From positions 992,001-1,056,000 of the forward strand of contig NZ_CP095481.1 of NCBI RefSeq assembly GCF_023023025.1: 64,000 nucleotides of DNA, given 5' to 3'. Numbering within the stretch: position 1 is the stretch's first letter; each line of letters begins with the position of its first letter. The position numbers were made by a program, and so were the translations under genes. The stretch is from Amycolatopsis sp. WQ 127309. Its GTDB lineage: Bacteria; Actinomycetota; Actinomycetes; Mycobacteriales; Pseudonocardiaceae. This document shows positions 21,503 to 29,750 of the stretch, in pieces. The notes under the pieces were generated by a model that made no database searches, was not told where the DNA came from, and saw only the letters and a list, made by a program, of their open reading frames with translations.

Positions 21503-23529
21503 ACTGTCACCTCCAGCCCCGCGTCACCTCGGACGACGCAGCAGGCACCGGGCGGGACGACCACAGTGGACTCGCGTTCCTCCACGATGGCCGGACCATC
21601 GACACGGTCACCGGGCTCGAGCCGGTACCGATCGAAGACGATCGTGTCGACAAATCCACCTGCCGAAGGAAAGTAGGCCTTCCGACTGCCCTTGTGCGCA
21701 TCTCCCGCGGACTCGGCCGAGGCCAGGCGGAGCGTGACGTCCGGGGCCGGGCCACTGGAGACGACCCGCCAGTTCAGCACCTCGACGCCGACGTCGGGCC
21801 CGGAGCGCCGGTAGAGCGCGCGGTAGGTGCGCGTGAACTCGTCGATCAGCGTGTCCGGCCAGCTGCCGTCGTGGACCGGCACGCGGATCTCGTACCCCTG
21901 CCCGGAATATCGCATCTCGGCGATCCGCCGGTGCGTCACACTGTCCACACCAGACTTCGCGAGCAGCGCCGCGCCCTCGGCCTCCATCTCGGCGAACAGC
22001 GCGTCGACCTGGCCCCACGACAGGTCGAGCACGGCCGCGCGGGCCGACCGGACGAAGTCGAACGCCAGCGGCGCGGTCAGGAACCCGGCCGCGCTGAGCA
22101 CCCCCGCGGCCGGCGGCGCGACGATCGACGGCGCCCCGAGCGCGCGGGCGACCCCGACGCCGTGCACCGGGCCCGCGCCGCCGAAGGTGTACATCGGCAG
22201 CTTCGCGGGATCCTGCCCGCGTTCGACGGCGTGCACGCGCGCGGCGTTCGCCATGTCCTCGTTGACGCTCGTGTGGATGCCCCACGCGGCTTCTTCGACG
22301 CTGACGCCCAGCTTTTCGGCAATGCGACCTATCGCTTCACGCGCCGCCGACGCGTCGAGCGTCATCCCACCACCCAGGAAGTAATCCGGGTCGAGGTAGC
22401 CGAGCACCAGGTCGGCGTCGGTGACCGTGGGTTCGGTGCCGCCGCGGCCGTAACACGCGGGCCCGGGTTCGGACCCGGCCGAATCGGGGCCGACGGTCAG
22501 CAACCCCAGCGCGTCGATCCGGGCGATCGACCCGCCGCCGACGCCGATCTCGATCATGTCGATGACCGGCACCTGCACCGGCAAGCCGGACCCGGGCAGC
22601 AGCCGGTACTTCCGGTCCACTTCGAACTGGTGCGTCACCAGCGGCGCACCGCCGGCGATCAGGCAGAGTTTCGCCGTCGTGCCGCCCATGTCGAAAGCCA
22701 GCAGCTCCGCCGGGCCGATCGACGCGGCGGCGATCGCGCCGCCGGCCGGGCCGGACTCGAGGATCCGGATCGGGTACCGGGCCGCGGTGTCCACAGTGGC
22801 CAGACCGCCGTTGGACAGCATGATGTGCGGCGCGCCGGCGACGCCGAGCCGGCGCAGCCGGTGTTCGAGATCGCGCAGGTACCGTTCGGTGAGGTCCTGG
22901 ACGTAGACGTTCGCGACCGTGGTCGACGCGCGCTCGAACTCGCGGATCTCGGGCACGACCTCCGACGACAGCGCGACCCGCAGGCCGGGCGCGACGTCGG
23001 CGAGGACCTCGGCCGCGCGCCGCTCGTGGGCCGGGTTGGTGAACGCGTGCAGGAAGCAGATCGCGACGGCGTCGATCCCCCGGTCCGCCAGTTCACGGCC
23101 AAGCCTTGCGACGTACGCCTCGTCGAGTCCGATGTGGACGGACCCGTCGGCGAAGATCCGTTCCGGGACGTCGAAGCGCAGGTGCCGCGGGACCAGCGGC
23201 CCGGGCAGTTCGATGAGCAGGTCGTACAGCTCGTACCGGTGCTCGCGCCGCATTTCGAGGACGTCGCGGAACCCGGCGGTCGCGAGCAGCGCCGTGCGCG
23301 AGCCCTTGCGCTCGATCAGCGCGTTGGTCACCAGCGTCGTCCCGTGCACGACCTGCTCGACGTCGCTCGCGGCGATCCCGGCGTCGGCGAAGAGGGCGGC
23401 CAGGCCCTCCTCGACCGCGCGGGCCGGCTCGTCGTGCGTGGTCAGCACCTTGCCGACGGCGACGATCCCGGTACCGTCCACCGCGCAGAGATCGGTGAAC
23501 GTGCCGCCGATGTCGACACCGACCTTCAT
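21499..23529 (-). CDS. Hydantoinase A / oxoprolinase family ATPase
   Basis: A 676-residue actin-fold ATPase subunit. The N-terminus KVGVDIGGTFTDLCAVD is the phosphate-1 loop; EQVVHGTTLVTNALIERKGS, LLAFDMGGTTAKLCLI (second phosphate loop) and YTFGGAGPVHG are family hallmarks. ATG 23529 is chosen, eight codons after an upstream in-frame start, because it gives an exact ATGA overlap with the TPP-enzyme stop and starts at the family's N-terminus. It works with the HyuB-like protein. Homologues include 5-oxoprolinase, N-methylhydantoinase and acetone carboxylase subunits. Confidence 0.9.
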   Translation of the reverse strand: MKVGVDIGGTFTDLCAVDGTGIVAVGKVLTTHDEPARAVEEGLAALFADAGIAASDVEQVVHGTTLVTNALIERKGSRTALLATAGFRDVLEMRREHRYELYDLLIELPGPLVPRHLRFDVPERIFADGSVHIGLDEAYVARLGRELADRGIDAVAICFLHAFTNPAHERRAAEVLADVAPGLRVALSSEVVPEIREFERASTTVANVYVQDLTERYLRDLEHRLRRLGVAGAPHIMLSNGGLATVDTAARYPIRILESGPAGGAIAAASIGPAELLAFDMGGTTAKLCLIAGGAPLVTHQFEVDRKYRLLPGSGLPVQVPVIDMIEIGVGGGSIARIDALGLLTVGPDSAGSEPGPACYGRGGTEPTVTDADLVLGYLDPDYFLGGGMTLDASAAREAIGRIAEKLGVSVEEAAWGIHTSVNEDMANAARVHAVERGQDPAKLPMYTFGGAGPVHGVGVARALGAPSIVAPPAAGVLSAAGFLTAPLAFDFVRSARAAVLDLSWGQVDALFAEMEAEGAALLAKSGVDSVTHRRIAEMRYSGQGYEIRVPVHDGSWPDTLIDEFTRTYRALYRRSGPDVGVEVLNWRVVSSGPAPDVTLRLASAESAGDAHKGSRKAYFPSAGGFVDTIVFDRYRLEPGDRVDGPAIVEERESTVVVPPGACCVVRGDAGLEVTV

Positions 23530-25157
23530 CCGGCGGTCTTCCGGTACCACCGCGGCGACGTGTTCAGCGGCGGCTTCAGCTTGGCCTTCACCACCAGCAC
23601 GTTCGGCTCGTCCGACTCGACGAACTCGCCGAGCAGCCGCCGGAACGCGCGCCCGAACCCGGAGACGCGGTCGGCGTGCACCCCGAAGGAGCGGGCCAGG
23701 CCGACGAAGTCCGGGCTGTCCCAGTCGACCCCGCGACGCGGCACGCCTTCCTGCTCCTGGTCGTAACGCAGCATGCCGTAGCCGCCGTCGTCGACCAGGA
23801 CGACCGTGACCGGCAGCTGTTCCTGCGCGAGCGTCGCGAGATCACCGCAGGCGTAGAGGAAACCGCCGTCGCCGGTGATGCAGATGGCGCGGCCGGCCCC
23901 CGCCGCGGCGGCGCCGAGCGACGCGGGGAAGCCGTAGCCGAGGGTGCCCCAGCCCATCGGGTAGGCGAGCTTGCGCGGCGCCCGCACCCGGTGGAAACCG
24001 CCGACCCAGTAGCCGGCGACGCACATGTCGGACACCAGCACGGCGTCCATCGGCAGCACTTCGTCCAAAGTGGACAGGAAGTCGTAGGCCTGCGGTTCCT
24101 CGTCGCGGATCCGCTGGCGCACCCGGCGGCCGATGCCGGCCAGCCGCAGCGTGATGTCGTCGAGGCCGTCGCGCTGCTTCGGCAGCAGCCGCTCGATGAT
24201 CGCGCGCGCGTCACCGACCAGCGTCAGGTCCGGCGGGTAGTTCTTGGCGGCGTCGTCGGCATCGACGTTGATCGCGATGAGCGTGGGCGGCTGGGGCATC
24301 AGCCAGTTCTGCGTCATCAGGCCGTCGAAGTCGGTGCCGATGGCGAGCACGACGTCGGCCTCGTCCCACAGCTCGCCGACCTCCGGCGTGTGCACCGGGT
24401 TCGGCGCCAGGCAGGGGTGGTCGAGCGGCAGCAGGCCGCGGGCGGCGAACGTGGTGATCACCGGCGCGGCCAGCTTTTCGGCGAGCGCGCCGATGGCCTC
24501 GCCCGCGCCCGAGCGCAGGGCGCCGCCGCCGGCCCAGATCAGCGGGCGCTGCGCGTCGGACAGCAGCGCTTCGGCCCGGGCGAGGTCGGGGACGTCGCCG
24601 TCGGGCTTGCGGTGCGGCGCGGGCGACCGCCGGTGCGGCACGGCCTCGCGCAGGTAGTCGGTCGGCACGCCGAAGTACACCGGCCCGCTCTGCGGCTGCA
24701 GCGCGAGCCGGACCGCACGGTGCACGGTGGTGCCGATCTGGTCGGCCGCACGGACGGTGAAGCCGCCCTTGGTGATCGGCGCGAACATGGCCTGCTGGTC
24801 CGACGTCTCGTGCAGCACGCCGCGGACGACGCCGGGCCGCCGCAGCGTCGAGGGGATGTCCGTGGCGATGATCAGCACCGGCGCGGCGGAGGCCATGGCC
24901 TCGCCGACGGCGCCGAGCGTGTTGGCGGCGCCGGGCCCGGTGGTCACCAGCGCGACGCCGAGCTTCCCGGTGGCGCGGGCGTACCCGTCGGCGGCGTACC
25001 CGGCCGTCTGCTCGTGGCGGACGCCGATGATCTTGATGCCGGCCTCGGCGAACGCCTCCCACAACGGCAGGTTGTGCACTCCCGGCAGGCCGAAGGCGAT
25101 CTCCGTGCCCAACGCCTTCAAAGCGTCCGCCAGCTCCCGCGCACCACTCACAGCCAC
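23526..25157 (-). CDS. Thiamine pyrophosphate-dependent enzyme (acetolactate synthase/decarboxylase family)
   Basis: A 543-residue three-domain TPP enzyme. The cofactor-activating Glu is in VRHEQTAGYAADGYARATG; the central domain has TTFAARGLLPLDHP; the C-terminal TPP motif starts GDGGFLYACGDLATLAQ and ends VLVDDGGYGM, with Asp-Asp in place of the usual Asn-Asn. No FAD site is evident. Such stand-alone enzymes act as 2-oxoacid decarboxylases or carboligases. GTG 25157 is the first start after the 25-bp palindrome. Its stop overlaps the hyuA start (ATGA). First gene of the proposed operon 25157 to 18326. Confidence 0.88.
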   Translation of the reverse strand: MAVSGARELADALKALGTEIAFGLPGVHNLPLWEAFAEAGIKIIGVRHEQTAGYAADGYARATGKLGVALVTTGPGAANTLGAVGEAMASAAPVLIIATDIPSTLRRPGVVRGVLHETSDQQAMFAPITKGGFTVRAADQIGTTVHRAVRLALQPQSGPVYFGVPTDYLREAVPHRRSPAPHRKPDGDVPDLARAEALLSDAQRPLIWAGGGALRSGAGEAIGALAEKLAAPVITTFAARGLLPLDHPCLAPNPVHTPEVGELWDEADVVLAIGTDFDGLMTQNWLMPQPPTLIAINVDADDAAKNYPPDLTLVGDARAIIERLLPKQRDGLDDITLRLAGIGRRVRQRIRDEEPQAYDFLSTLDEVLPMDAVLVSDMCVAGYWVGGFHRVRAPRKLAYPMGWGTLGYGFPASLGAAAAGAGRAICITGDGGFLYACGDLATLAQEQLPVTVVLVDDGGYGMLRYDQEQEGVPRRGVDWDSPDFVGLARSFGVHADRVSGFGRAFRRLLGEFVESDEPNVLVVKAKLKPPLNTSPRWYRKTAG

Positions 25158-25168
25158 GGCCCGGATAC

Positions 25169-25193
25169 TGCCAGATCGTTGAACGATCTGGCA
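25169..25193. promoter_or_regulatory. 25-bp perfect palindrome, candidate GntR operator
   Basis: TGCCAGATCGTT (25169-25180), a central G, and AACGATCTGGCA (25182-25193) form a perfect 12-1-12 palindrome. It fills most of the 43-bp gap between the FAD oxidoreductase stop and the GTG of the TPP gene, where a repressor would block transcription or translation initiation. The FCD-GntR protein at the end of the same operon is the obvious candidate binder. As RNA it could also form a hairpin ending the FAD oxidoreductase message. Confidence 0.6.
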
Positions 25194-25200
25194 ATCGGCC

Positions 25201-26379
25201 CTAGACGATGTGGTGCTCGGCCGGTGCGCTACCGGCCGCCGCGAACCGGCGGACGTCCAGCTCGGCGACGTCGGCCGACGTCGGTCGCCCCAGGTAGAGG
25301 TCCCGGACCAGCTCGCCGGTGGCCGGGCCCATCTGGAAGCCGTGGCCGGAGAAGCCGGTCGCGTAGAAGAACCGCGACAGGAGGACGCTTTCCCCGATGA
25401 TCTGGTTGCGGTCCGGCGTCATCTCGTACAACCCCGCCCACGCCGTGCGGATGCCGGCGTCCAGCACCGCGGGGATCCGGCGCCCGGCCAGCTCGGCCAG
25501 CCGCGGCAGCCACTCGCCCGCCTCGTAGCGGGTGCCGAAGCCCGGGAAGCCGTCGTCCTCGCAAAAGGACATCGCCAGGCCTGCACCTTCGCGGTGGAAG
25601 TAGAACGCCGACGGCAGCTCGATGGCCAGCGGCACCGACTCCGGCAATCCGGGCACCGGGCCGGTGAAGACGACCTGCCGCCGGAACGGGCGCACCGGCA
25701 GGTCCAGCCCGGCCAGCTCGCCGACCCGCCCCGACCACGCGCCCGCCGCGCACACGACGGCGCCGGTCCGCACGAACCCCGCCGTCGTGCGGACGCCCGT
25801 CAGAGCGTCACCGTCCCGTTCGACCCCGGTGACCTCGACGCCGGTCCGGAGCTGCGCGCCGCACGCGCGCGCAGCTCTCGCGTAGCCCTGCACGACCGCG
25901 TCCGGCGTCGCCTTCGCGTCGTCCGGCGACCAGAGCGCCGCGACGACGCCGTCCGGCTCGAGCAGCGGGAGGACGTCCCGCACTTCCGCGGGGTCGAGCA
26001 GGTAGCTCCGGACGCCGTGCGCGCGCTGCAGCTCCGCGCAATGTCCGATTGCGGGCACGTCCGCCGGGTCGGTGATCAGGTAGAGGTAGCCGTCGCGGCG
26101 GAAGTCGATCTCGACGCCGAACCGCTCCCGGAAAGCGCTGTACTCCGCGAGCCCGCGCAGCCCGAGCTCGACGTTCACGGGCTTGGTGAACGACGACCGG
26201 ATGCCGCCCGCGGCCTTCGCCGTCGAGCCCCCGCCCAGGCCGTCGCGCTCCAGCAGCAGGACGTCGACGTCGGCCTCGGCCAACCGGAACGCGCAGCTCA
26301 CCCCGATCACCCCGCCGCCGATCACGACGACTTCGGCGAACTGTGGCAGAGACGTTTCCCCGGCGCCGCGGACGGTCAT
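25201..26379 (-). CDS. FAD-dependent oxidoreductase of the DAO (D-amino acid/sarcosine oxidase) family
   Basis: A 392-residue flavoprotein. The Rossmann motif VVVIGGGVIGVSCAFRLAEA is near the N-terminus, followed by LLLERDGLGGGSTAKAAGGI, which includes the flavin-binding Ser/Thr. The C-terminus has TPDRNQIIGE and FFYATGFSGHGFQMGPATGE, the usual FAD-closing motif. The start ATG 26379 is set by this motif; the frame is open far upstream but antisense to the next gene. It oxidises amino or imino acids, probably feeding the TPP and hydantoinase-like enzymes in the same direction. It is divergent from the acyltransferase gene at 26476. Confidence 0.88.
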   Translation of the reverse strand: MTVRGAGETSLPQFAEVVVIGGGVIGVSCAFRLAEADVDVLLLERDGLGGGSTAKAAGGIRSSFTKPVNVELGLRGLAEYSAFRERFGVEIDFRRDGYLYLITDPADVPAIGHCAELQRAHGVRSYLLDPAEVRDVLPLLEPDGVVAALWSPDDAKATPDAVVQGYARAARACGAQLRTGVEVTGVERDGDALTGVRTTAGFVRTGAVVCAAGAWSGRVGELAGLDLPVRPFRRQVVFTGPVPGLPESVPLAIELPSAFYFHREGAGLAMSFCEDDGFPGFGTRYEAGEWLPRLAELAGRRIPAVLDAGIRTAWAGLYEMTPDRNQIIGESVLLSRFFYATGFSGHGFQMGPATGELVRDLYLGRPTSADVAELDVRRFAAAGSAPAEHHIV

Positions 26380-26475
26380 ACTCGCCAATGTAGAACGTGA
26401 TCCACCGGTGGCACCCGAACGCGTAGAGTCGGCCCACCGGGGCAGCGACGCTCCGCGCGCGGAAGGTGATGCCCG

Positions 26476-27840
26476 ATGCCGATGATGCCGGTGACCGACT
26501 CGATGTTCCTCCTGGTGGAGACGCGCGAGCATCCGATGCACGTCGGCGGCCTGCAGCTGTTCAAGAAGCCCGAGGGCGCTGGCCCCGACTACCTGAGCGG
26601 CCTCCGGCGGAACCTGCTCGACTCGGACAACATGCGGCCGGTCTTCCGCCGCCGCCCCGCCCGCCCGGTGAACACGCTCGGGCACGTGGCCTGGTCGACC
26701 GACGCCGACCTCGAGCTCGACTACCACTTCCGGCACTCCGCGCTGCCGCAGCCGGGCCGGATCCGCGAACTGCTGGAGCTCACCAGCCGCTGGCACAGCA
26801 CGCTGCTCGACCGGCACCGGCCGCTGTGGGAGATCCACCTCGTCGAAGGCCTGGCCGACGGGCGGTTCGCCGTCTACACCAAGGTCCACCACGCGCTGAT
26901 GGACGGCGTCTCGGCGCTGCGTCACCTGCAGGGCACGCTGTCGGACGACCCGTCGGACATGGACTGCCCGCCGTGGTGGGGCACGCGGCGCAAACCGGGC
27001 GAAGGCCGCACCAAGCGCCCCCGGTCCCTGCTGGACAGCGCCGGCAAGACGGTCAACCAGATCGCGAGCCTGGCGCCGGCCGCGGTGAAGGTGGCGCGGG
27101 AAGCGTTCAGCGAGCACACGGTGACCCTGCCGGGTCAGGCGCCGCGGACGATGTTCAACGTGCCGATCGGCGGCGCGCGCCGGTTCGCGGCGCAGTCGTG
27201 GTCGCTCGACCGCGTGCGGCAGGTGGCCAACGCGGCCGGGGTGTCGCGCAACGACGTCGTGCTCGCGATGTGCTCGGGCGCGCTGCGGGACTACCTCATC
27301 GAGCAGCGCGCGCTGCCGGACGCGCCGATGATCGCGATGGTGCCGGTTTCGCTTCGCCGCAAGACCGACCCGGGCGAGGCGACGGGCAACAACATCGGCG
27401 CCCTGCTGTGCAACCTGGCCACCGACCTGCCGGACGCGGGCAAGCGGCTCGTCGCGATCCACCAGTCGATGCGCAACGGCAAGCGGCTGTTCTCGGAGCT
27501 GACGCCGCTGCAGACGCTGCTGCTGTCCGGGATCAACGTGGCGCAGCTGGGCGTCTCGCCGATCCCCGGCGTCGTCAACAACACGCGGCCGCCGTTCAAC
27601 CTGGTGATCTCGAACGTCCCCGGCCCGCGCAAGCAGATGTACTGGAACGGCGCGCAGCTCGACGGCATCTACCCGGCGTCGGTGCTGCTCGACGGCCAGG
27701 CCGTGAACATCACGCTGACCAGCAACGGCGACAACCTCGACTTCGGCATCATGGGGTGCCGCCGCAGCGTGCCGCACCTGCAGCGGATCCTCACGCACCT
27801 CGACACGGCGCTGGTGGAGCTGGAAGCCGCCGTCAAGTAG
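26476..27840 (+). CDS. Wax ester synthase/diacylglycerol acyltransferase (WS/DGAT)
   Basis: A 454-residue acyl-CoA:alcohol/diacylglycerol O-acyltransferase of the bacterial WS/DGAT family, responsible for storage lipid synthesis. The active-site motif HHALMDG (HHxxxDG) is at about residues 137-143, with PLWEIHLVEGLADGRFAVY just before it. The C-terminal half has VPVSLRRKTDPGEATGNNIG, NVPGPRKQMYWNGA and LTSNGDNLDFGIMG, all conserved in the family. ATG 26476 fits the family N-terminus MPVTDSMFLLVETREHPMHV. It is convergent with an aldo/keto reductase; only a palindrome lies between the stops. Confidence 0.93.
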   Translation: MPMMPVTDSMFLLVETREHPMHVGGLQLFKKPEGAGPDYLSGLRRNLLDSDNMRPVFRRRPARPVNTLGHVAWSTDADLELDYHFRHSALPQPGRIRELLELTSRWHSTLLDRHRPLWEIHLVEGLADGRFAVYTKVHHALMDGVSALRHLQGTLSDDPSDMDCPPWWGTRRKPGEGRTKRPRSLLDSAGKTVNQIASLAPAAVKVAREAFSEHTVTLPGQAPRTMFNVPIGGARRFAAQSWSLDRVRQVANAAGVSRNDVVLAMCSGALRDYLIEQRALPDAPMIAMVPVSLRRKTDPGEATGNNIGALLCNLATDLPDAGKRLVAIHQSMRNGKRLFSELTPLQTLLLSGINVAQLGVSPIPGVVNNTRPPFNLVISNVPGPRKQMYWNGAQLDGIYPASVLLDGQAVNITLTSNGDNLDFGIMGCRRSVPHLQRILTHLDTALVELEAAVK

Positions 27841-27844
27841 GTCT

Positions 27845-27857
27845 GTCCACAGTGGAC
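27845..27857. repeat. GTCCACAGTGGAC palindrome, member of an iterated family
   Basis: A perfect 6-1-6 palindrome occupying the gap between the convergent acyltransferase and aldo/keto reductase stops. The same core occurs repeatedly elsewhere in the window, mostly inside coding sequence (for example 18993, 20733, 21561, 22791, 31166, 58619). It is too short for a strong terminator. Confidence 0.55.
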
Positions 27858-28816
27858 TAGGCGACACCTTCCGGCGCGGCGCCGGCGATCTGCACGGCGC
27901 CGGCAGCGATGCGGTCGATCTCGGCCAGGTCGTCCGGCGTCAGCGTGATGTCCGCGGCGGCGAGGCTCGCCTCGATGTGCTGCGGCCGGCGCGCCCCGAC
28001 GATCGCGGCGTGCACTCCCGGCCGGGCGAGCGTCCAGGCGATGGCGAGCTGGCCGACTTCGACGTCCCGCTGGGCCGCGAACGCTGTGAGTTCGTCGACG
28101 ATCTTGAGGTTGCGGCGCAGGTTGTCGCCCTGGAACGCGGATGAGCGTGACCGCCAGTCGCTGGTTTCGAAGGTGCTGTCCGGGGTGACCGCGCCGGTGA
28201 GCAGGCCACTGCCGAGCGGGCTGTAGACGAACACGCCGATGTCGTGCTCGCGGGCGTAGGGCAGCGGATCGGTCTCGATGCCGCGCCGGAACAGGTGGTA
28301 CGGCGGCTGGAGCGTCTCGACCGGCCGCGTCTCGTCGAACGCCGCCAGCTGCGCGGCGTCGTAGTTGGAGACGCCGACGTGCCGGACCTTGCCGGCGTCG
28401 ACGAACTCCTGAAGCAGACCGGCGACGTCGGCCGCCGGGGTGTCGGGGTCGGGCCAGTGCACCTGGTAGACGTCGATGTGGTCGCGCCCGAGGTTGCGCA
28501 GGCTCTCGTCGAGCCCCTGGGTGAGCCACGCGCGCCGCGAGTCGCGCGGCCGCTGCGCCCGCGGGTTGATGCCGCCCTTGGTGGCGACGACGACGTCTTT
28601 CTCCGTTCGCAGCGCCCGCCCCAGCAGCACTTCGGACCGGCCGCGGCCGTAGGCCTGCGCGGTGTCGAAGAAGTTCACGCCGAGCGCGCGGGCGTGGTGG
28701 ATCGCCGCGATCGCGGTGTCCTCGTCGAAGGCGCCCCAGTCGCCGCCGAGCTGCCACGTCCCGAAGGCGATCTTCGAGACTTCGAGGCCGCTGCGGCCCA
28801 AGATCGTCGTACGCAT
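27857..28816 (-). CDS. Aldo/keto reductase
   Basis: A 319-residue NADPH-dependent (beta/alpha)8 oxidoreductase. The catalytic residues appear in order: Asp in GVNFFDTAQAYGRGRSE (Tyr in AQAYG), Lys in VVVATKGGIN, and His in DVYQVHWPDP. The cofactor end is SPLGSGLLTGAVTP and IVGARRPQHIEASL. ATG 28816 starts RTTILGRSGLEVSKIAFGTW, the family N-terminus. It is divergent from the ArsR-like gene at 28924 (107-bp gap) and may be controlled by it. The substrate is unknown. Confidence 0.9.
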   Translation of the reverse strand: MRTTILGRSGLEVSKIAFGTWQLGGDWGAFDEDTAIAAIHHARALGVNFFDTAQAYGRGRSEVLLGRALRTEKDVVVATKGGINPRAQRPRDSRRAWLTQGLDESLRNLGRDHIDVYQVHWPDPDTPAADVAGLLQEFVDAGKVRHVGVSNYDAAQLAAFDETRPVETLQPPYHLFRRGIETDPLPYAREHDIGVFVYSPLGSGLLTGAVTPDSTFETSDWRSRSSAFQGDNLRRNLKIVDELTAFAAQRDVEVGQLAIAWTLARPGVHAAIVGARRPQHIEASLAAADITLTPDDLAEIDRIAAGAVQIAGAAPEGVA

Positions 28817-28923
28817 GCGTCCAGCACAGCACAGACGTCGGACCACTGCACCGATCTTCCCGGCGAGCGAAACCCCCAAATAACTCTTTGACAGTTGCGC
28901 CGGCATCCCCGAAACTCGGGAGC

Positions 28924-29439
28924 ATGTCCCTCGACGACCTCCGGGTCCTGGCCCACCCGTTGCGCATGCGGATCCTCTCGCTGCTGACGGGCACGGCGAT
29001 GAGCGCGGCGGAGGCGGCGCGCGAGCTGGGCGAAACCCAGGCGAACATCAGCTACCACTTCCGCCGCCTGCACGACGCGGGCCTGCTGGAGGTCGCGGAA
29101 GAGGTCCGCATCCGCGGCGGCCGGGCCAAGCGCTACCGCCACGACCCCGACTCCGGACGGCGCCTCACGTCCCGCGACCCCGTCGAGGAGCAGATGCTGA
29201 CGAGGGCGATAGCGAGCGAGCTCCTCCGCCGAGCGGAGTCGCGAGCCTCAGGCCGCCCGGCGTCACTCTCGGACGCGGACCTGTGGCTGGCCCCGGAGGT
29301 GTGGTCGGACCTCCTGGCCCGAGCGAAGGAACTGAGCCACGAACTCCACACCGCGGCGCAGCCCCCGAGAACGCCGGGCACGGTCCGCGTCAGCGTCAGC
29401 ATGGCGCTCTTCGAACTGAAGCCGGGAGAAGCACCGTGA
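28924..29439 (+). CDS. ArsR-like winged-helix regulator
   Basis: A 171-residue regulator. Residues 3-75 form a winged helix: LRVLAHPLRMRILSLLTGTA, then LGETQANISYHFRRLHDAGL and a basic wing VRIRGGRAKRYRH. The rest (LTRAIASELLRRAESRASGR, LTARAKELS-type helix) is a helical dimerisation region. It has no Cys pairs for metal. It is followed by the MFS exporter gene in the same direction and lies divergent from an aldo/keto reductase, so it likely controls one or both. Confidence 0.82.
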   Translation: MSLDDLRVLAHPLRMRILSLLTGTAMSAAEAARELGETQANISYHFRRLHDAGLLEVAEEVRIRGGRAKRYRHDPDSGRRLTSRDPVEEQMLTRAIASELLRRAESRASGRPASLSDADLWLAPEVWSDLLARAKELSHELHTAAQPPRTPGTVRVSVSMALFELKPGEAP

Positions 29440-29750
29440 CCACCGGATCCGAGCCGGCCCGAAGAGCAGCCCCCACCCGTCCCGGGGGGCGTCCCCGATC
29501 CCAGCGTACCGCCGCCTGCCTGCGAAAACGGGGGGTGCGGAAATCTGTGGACAACTTCGTCCCTGTGGACAGCGAACTTGACATCGGCGCCGAACCGGGT
29601 CCGCTTCCCGAACTGGACCTTGCGCGACGCGTCCGATCGGCGCCAGCCCGCCGCGACGTCGTCCGGGCCGGCACCGGCCATGCACCGCAGAAGTTCCCGA
29701 CGGGCGCCGTGTCCGAACCAGACCCGACCCCGGCGAAGGAGACGCGATGA
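29436..29750 (+). CDS. Doubtful 104-residue ORF between ArsR and MFS genes
   Basis: The frame begins with GTG in a GTGA overlap with the ArsR stop and ends in an ATGA-type overlap with the MFS start, exactly bridging the 307-bp gap. The translation is Arg/Pro-rich with no recognisable domain (for example KSVDNFVPVDSELDIGAEPG in the middle), and third positions are less biased than in neighbours. The neat overlaps are the only argument for it. The gap may instead be a plain intergenic stretch carrying CTGTGGACA words. Confidence 0.3.
   Translation: MTTGSEPARRAAPTRPGGRPRSQRTAACLRKRGVRKSVDNFVPVDSELDIGAEPGPLPELDLARRVRSAPARRDVVRAGTGHAPQKFPTGAVSEPDPTPAKETR

Noticed and set aside
26380..27867. N-terminal extension of the FAD oxidoreductase frame over the acyltransferase gene
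   Set aside because: The extension is antisense to WS/DGAT and has no domain; the Rossmann motif sets the start at 26379.
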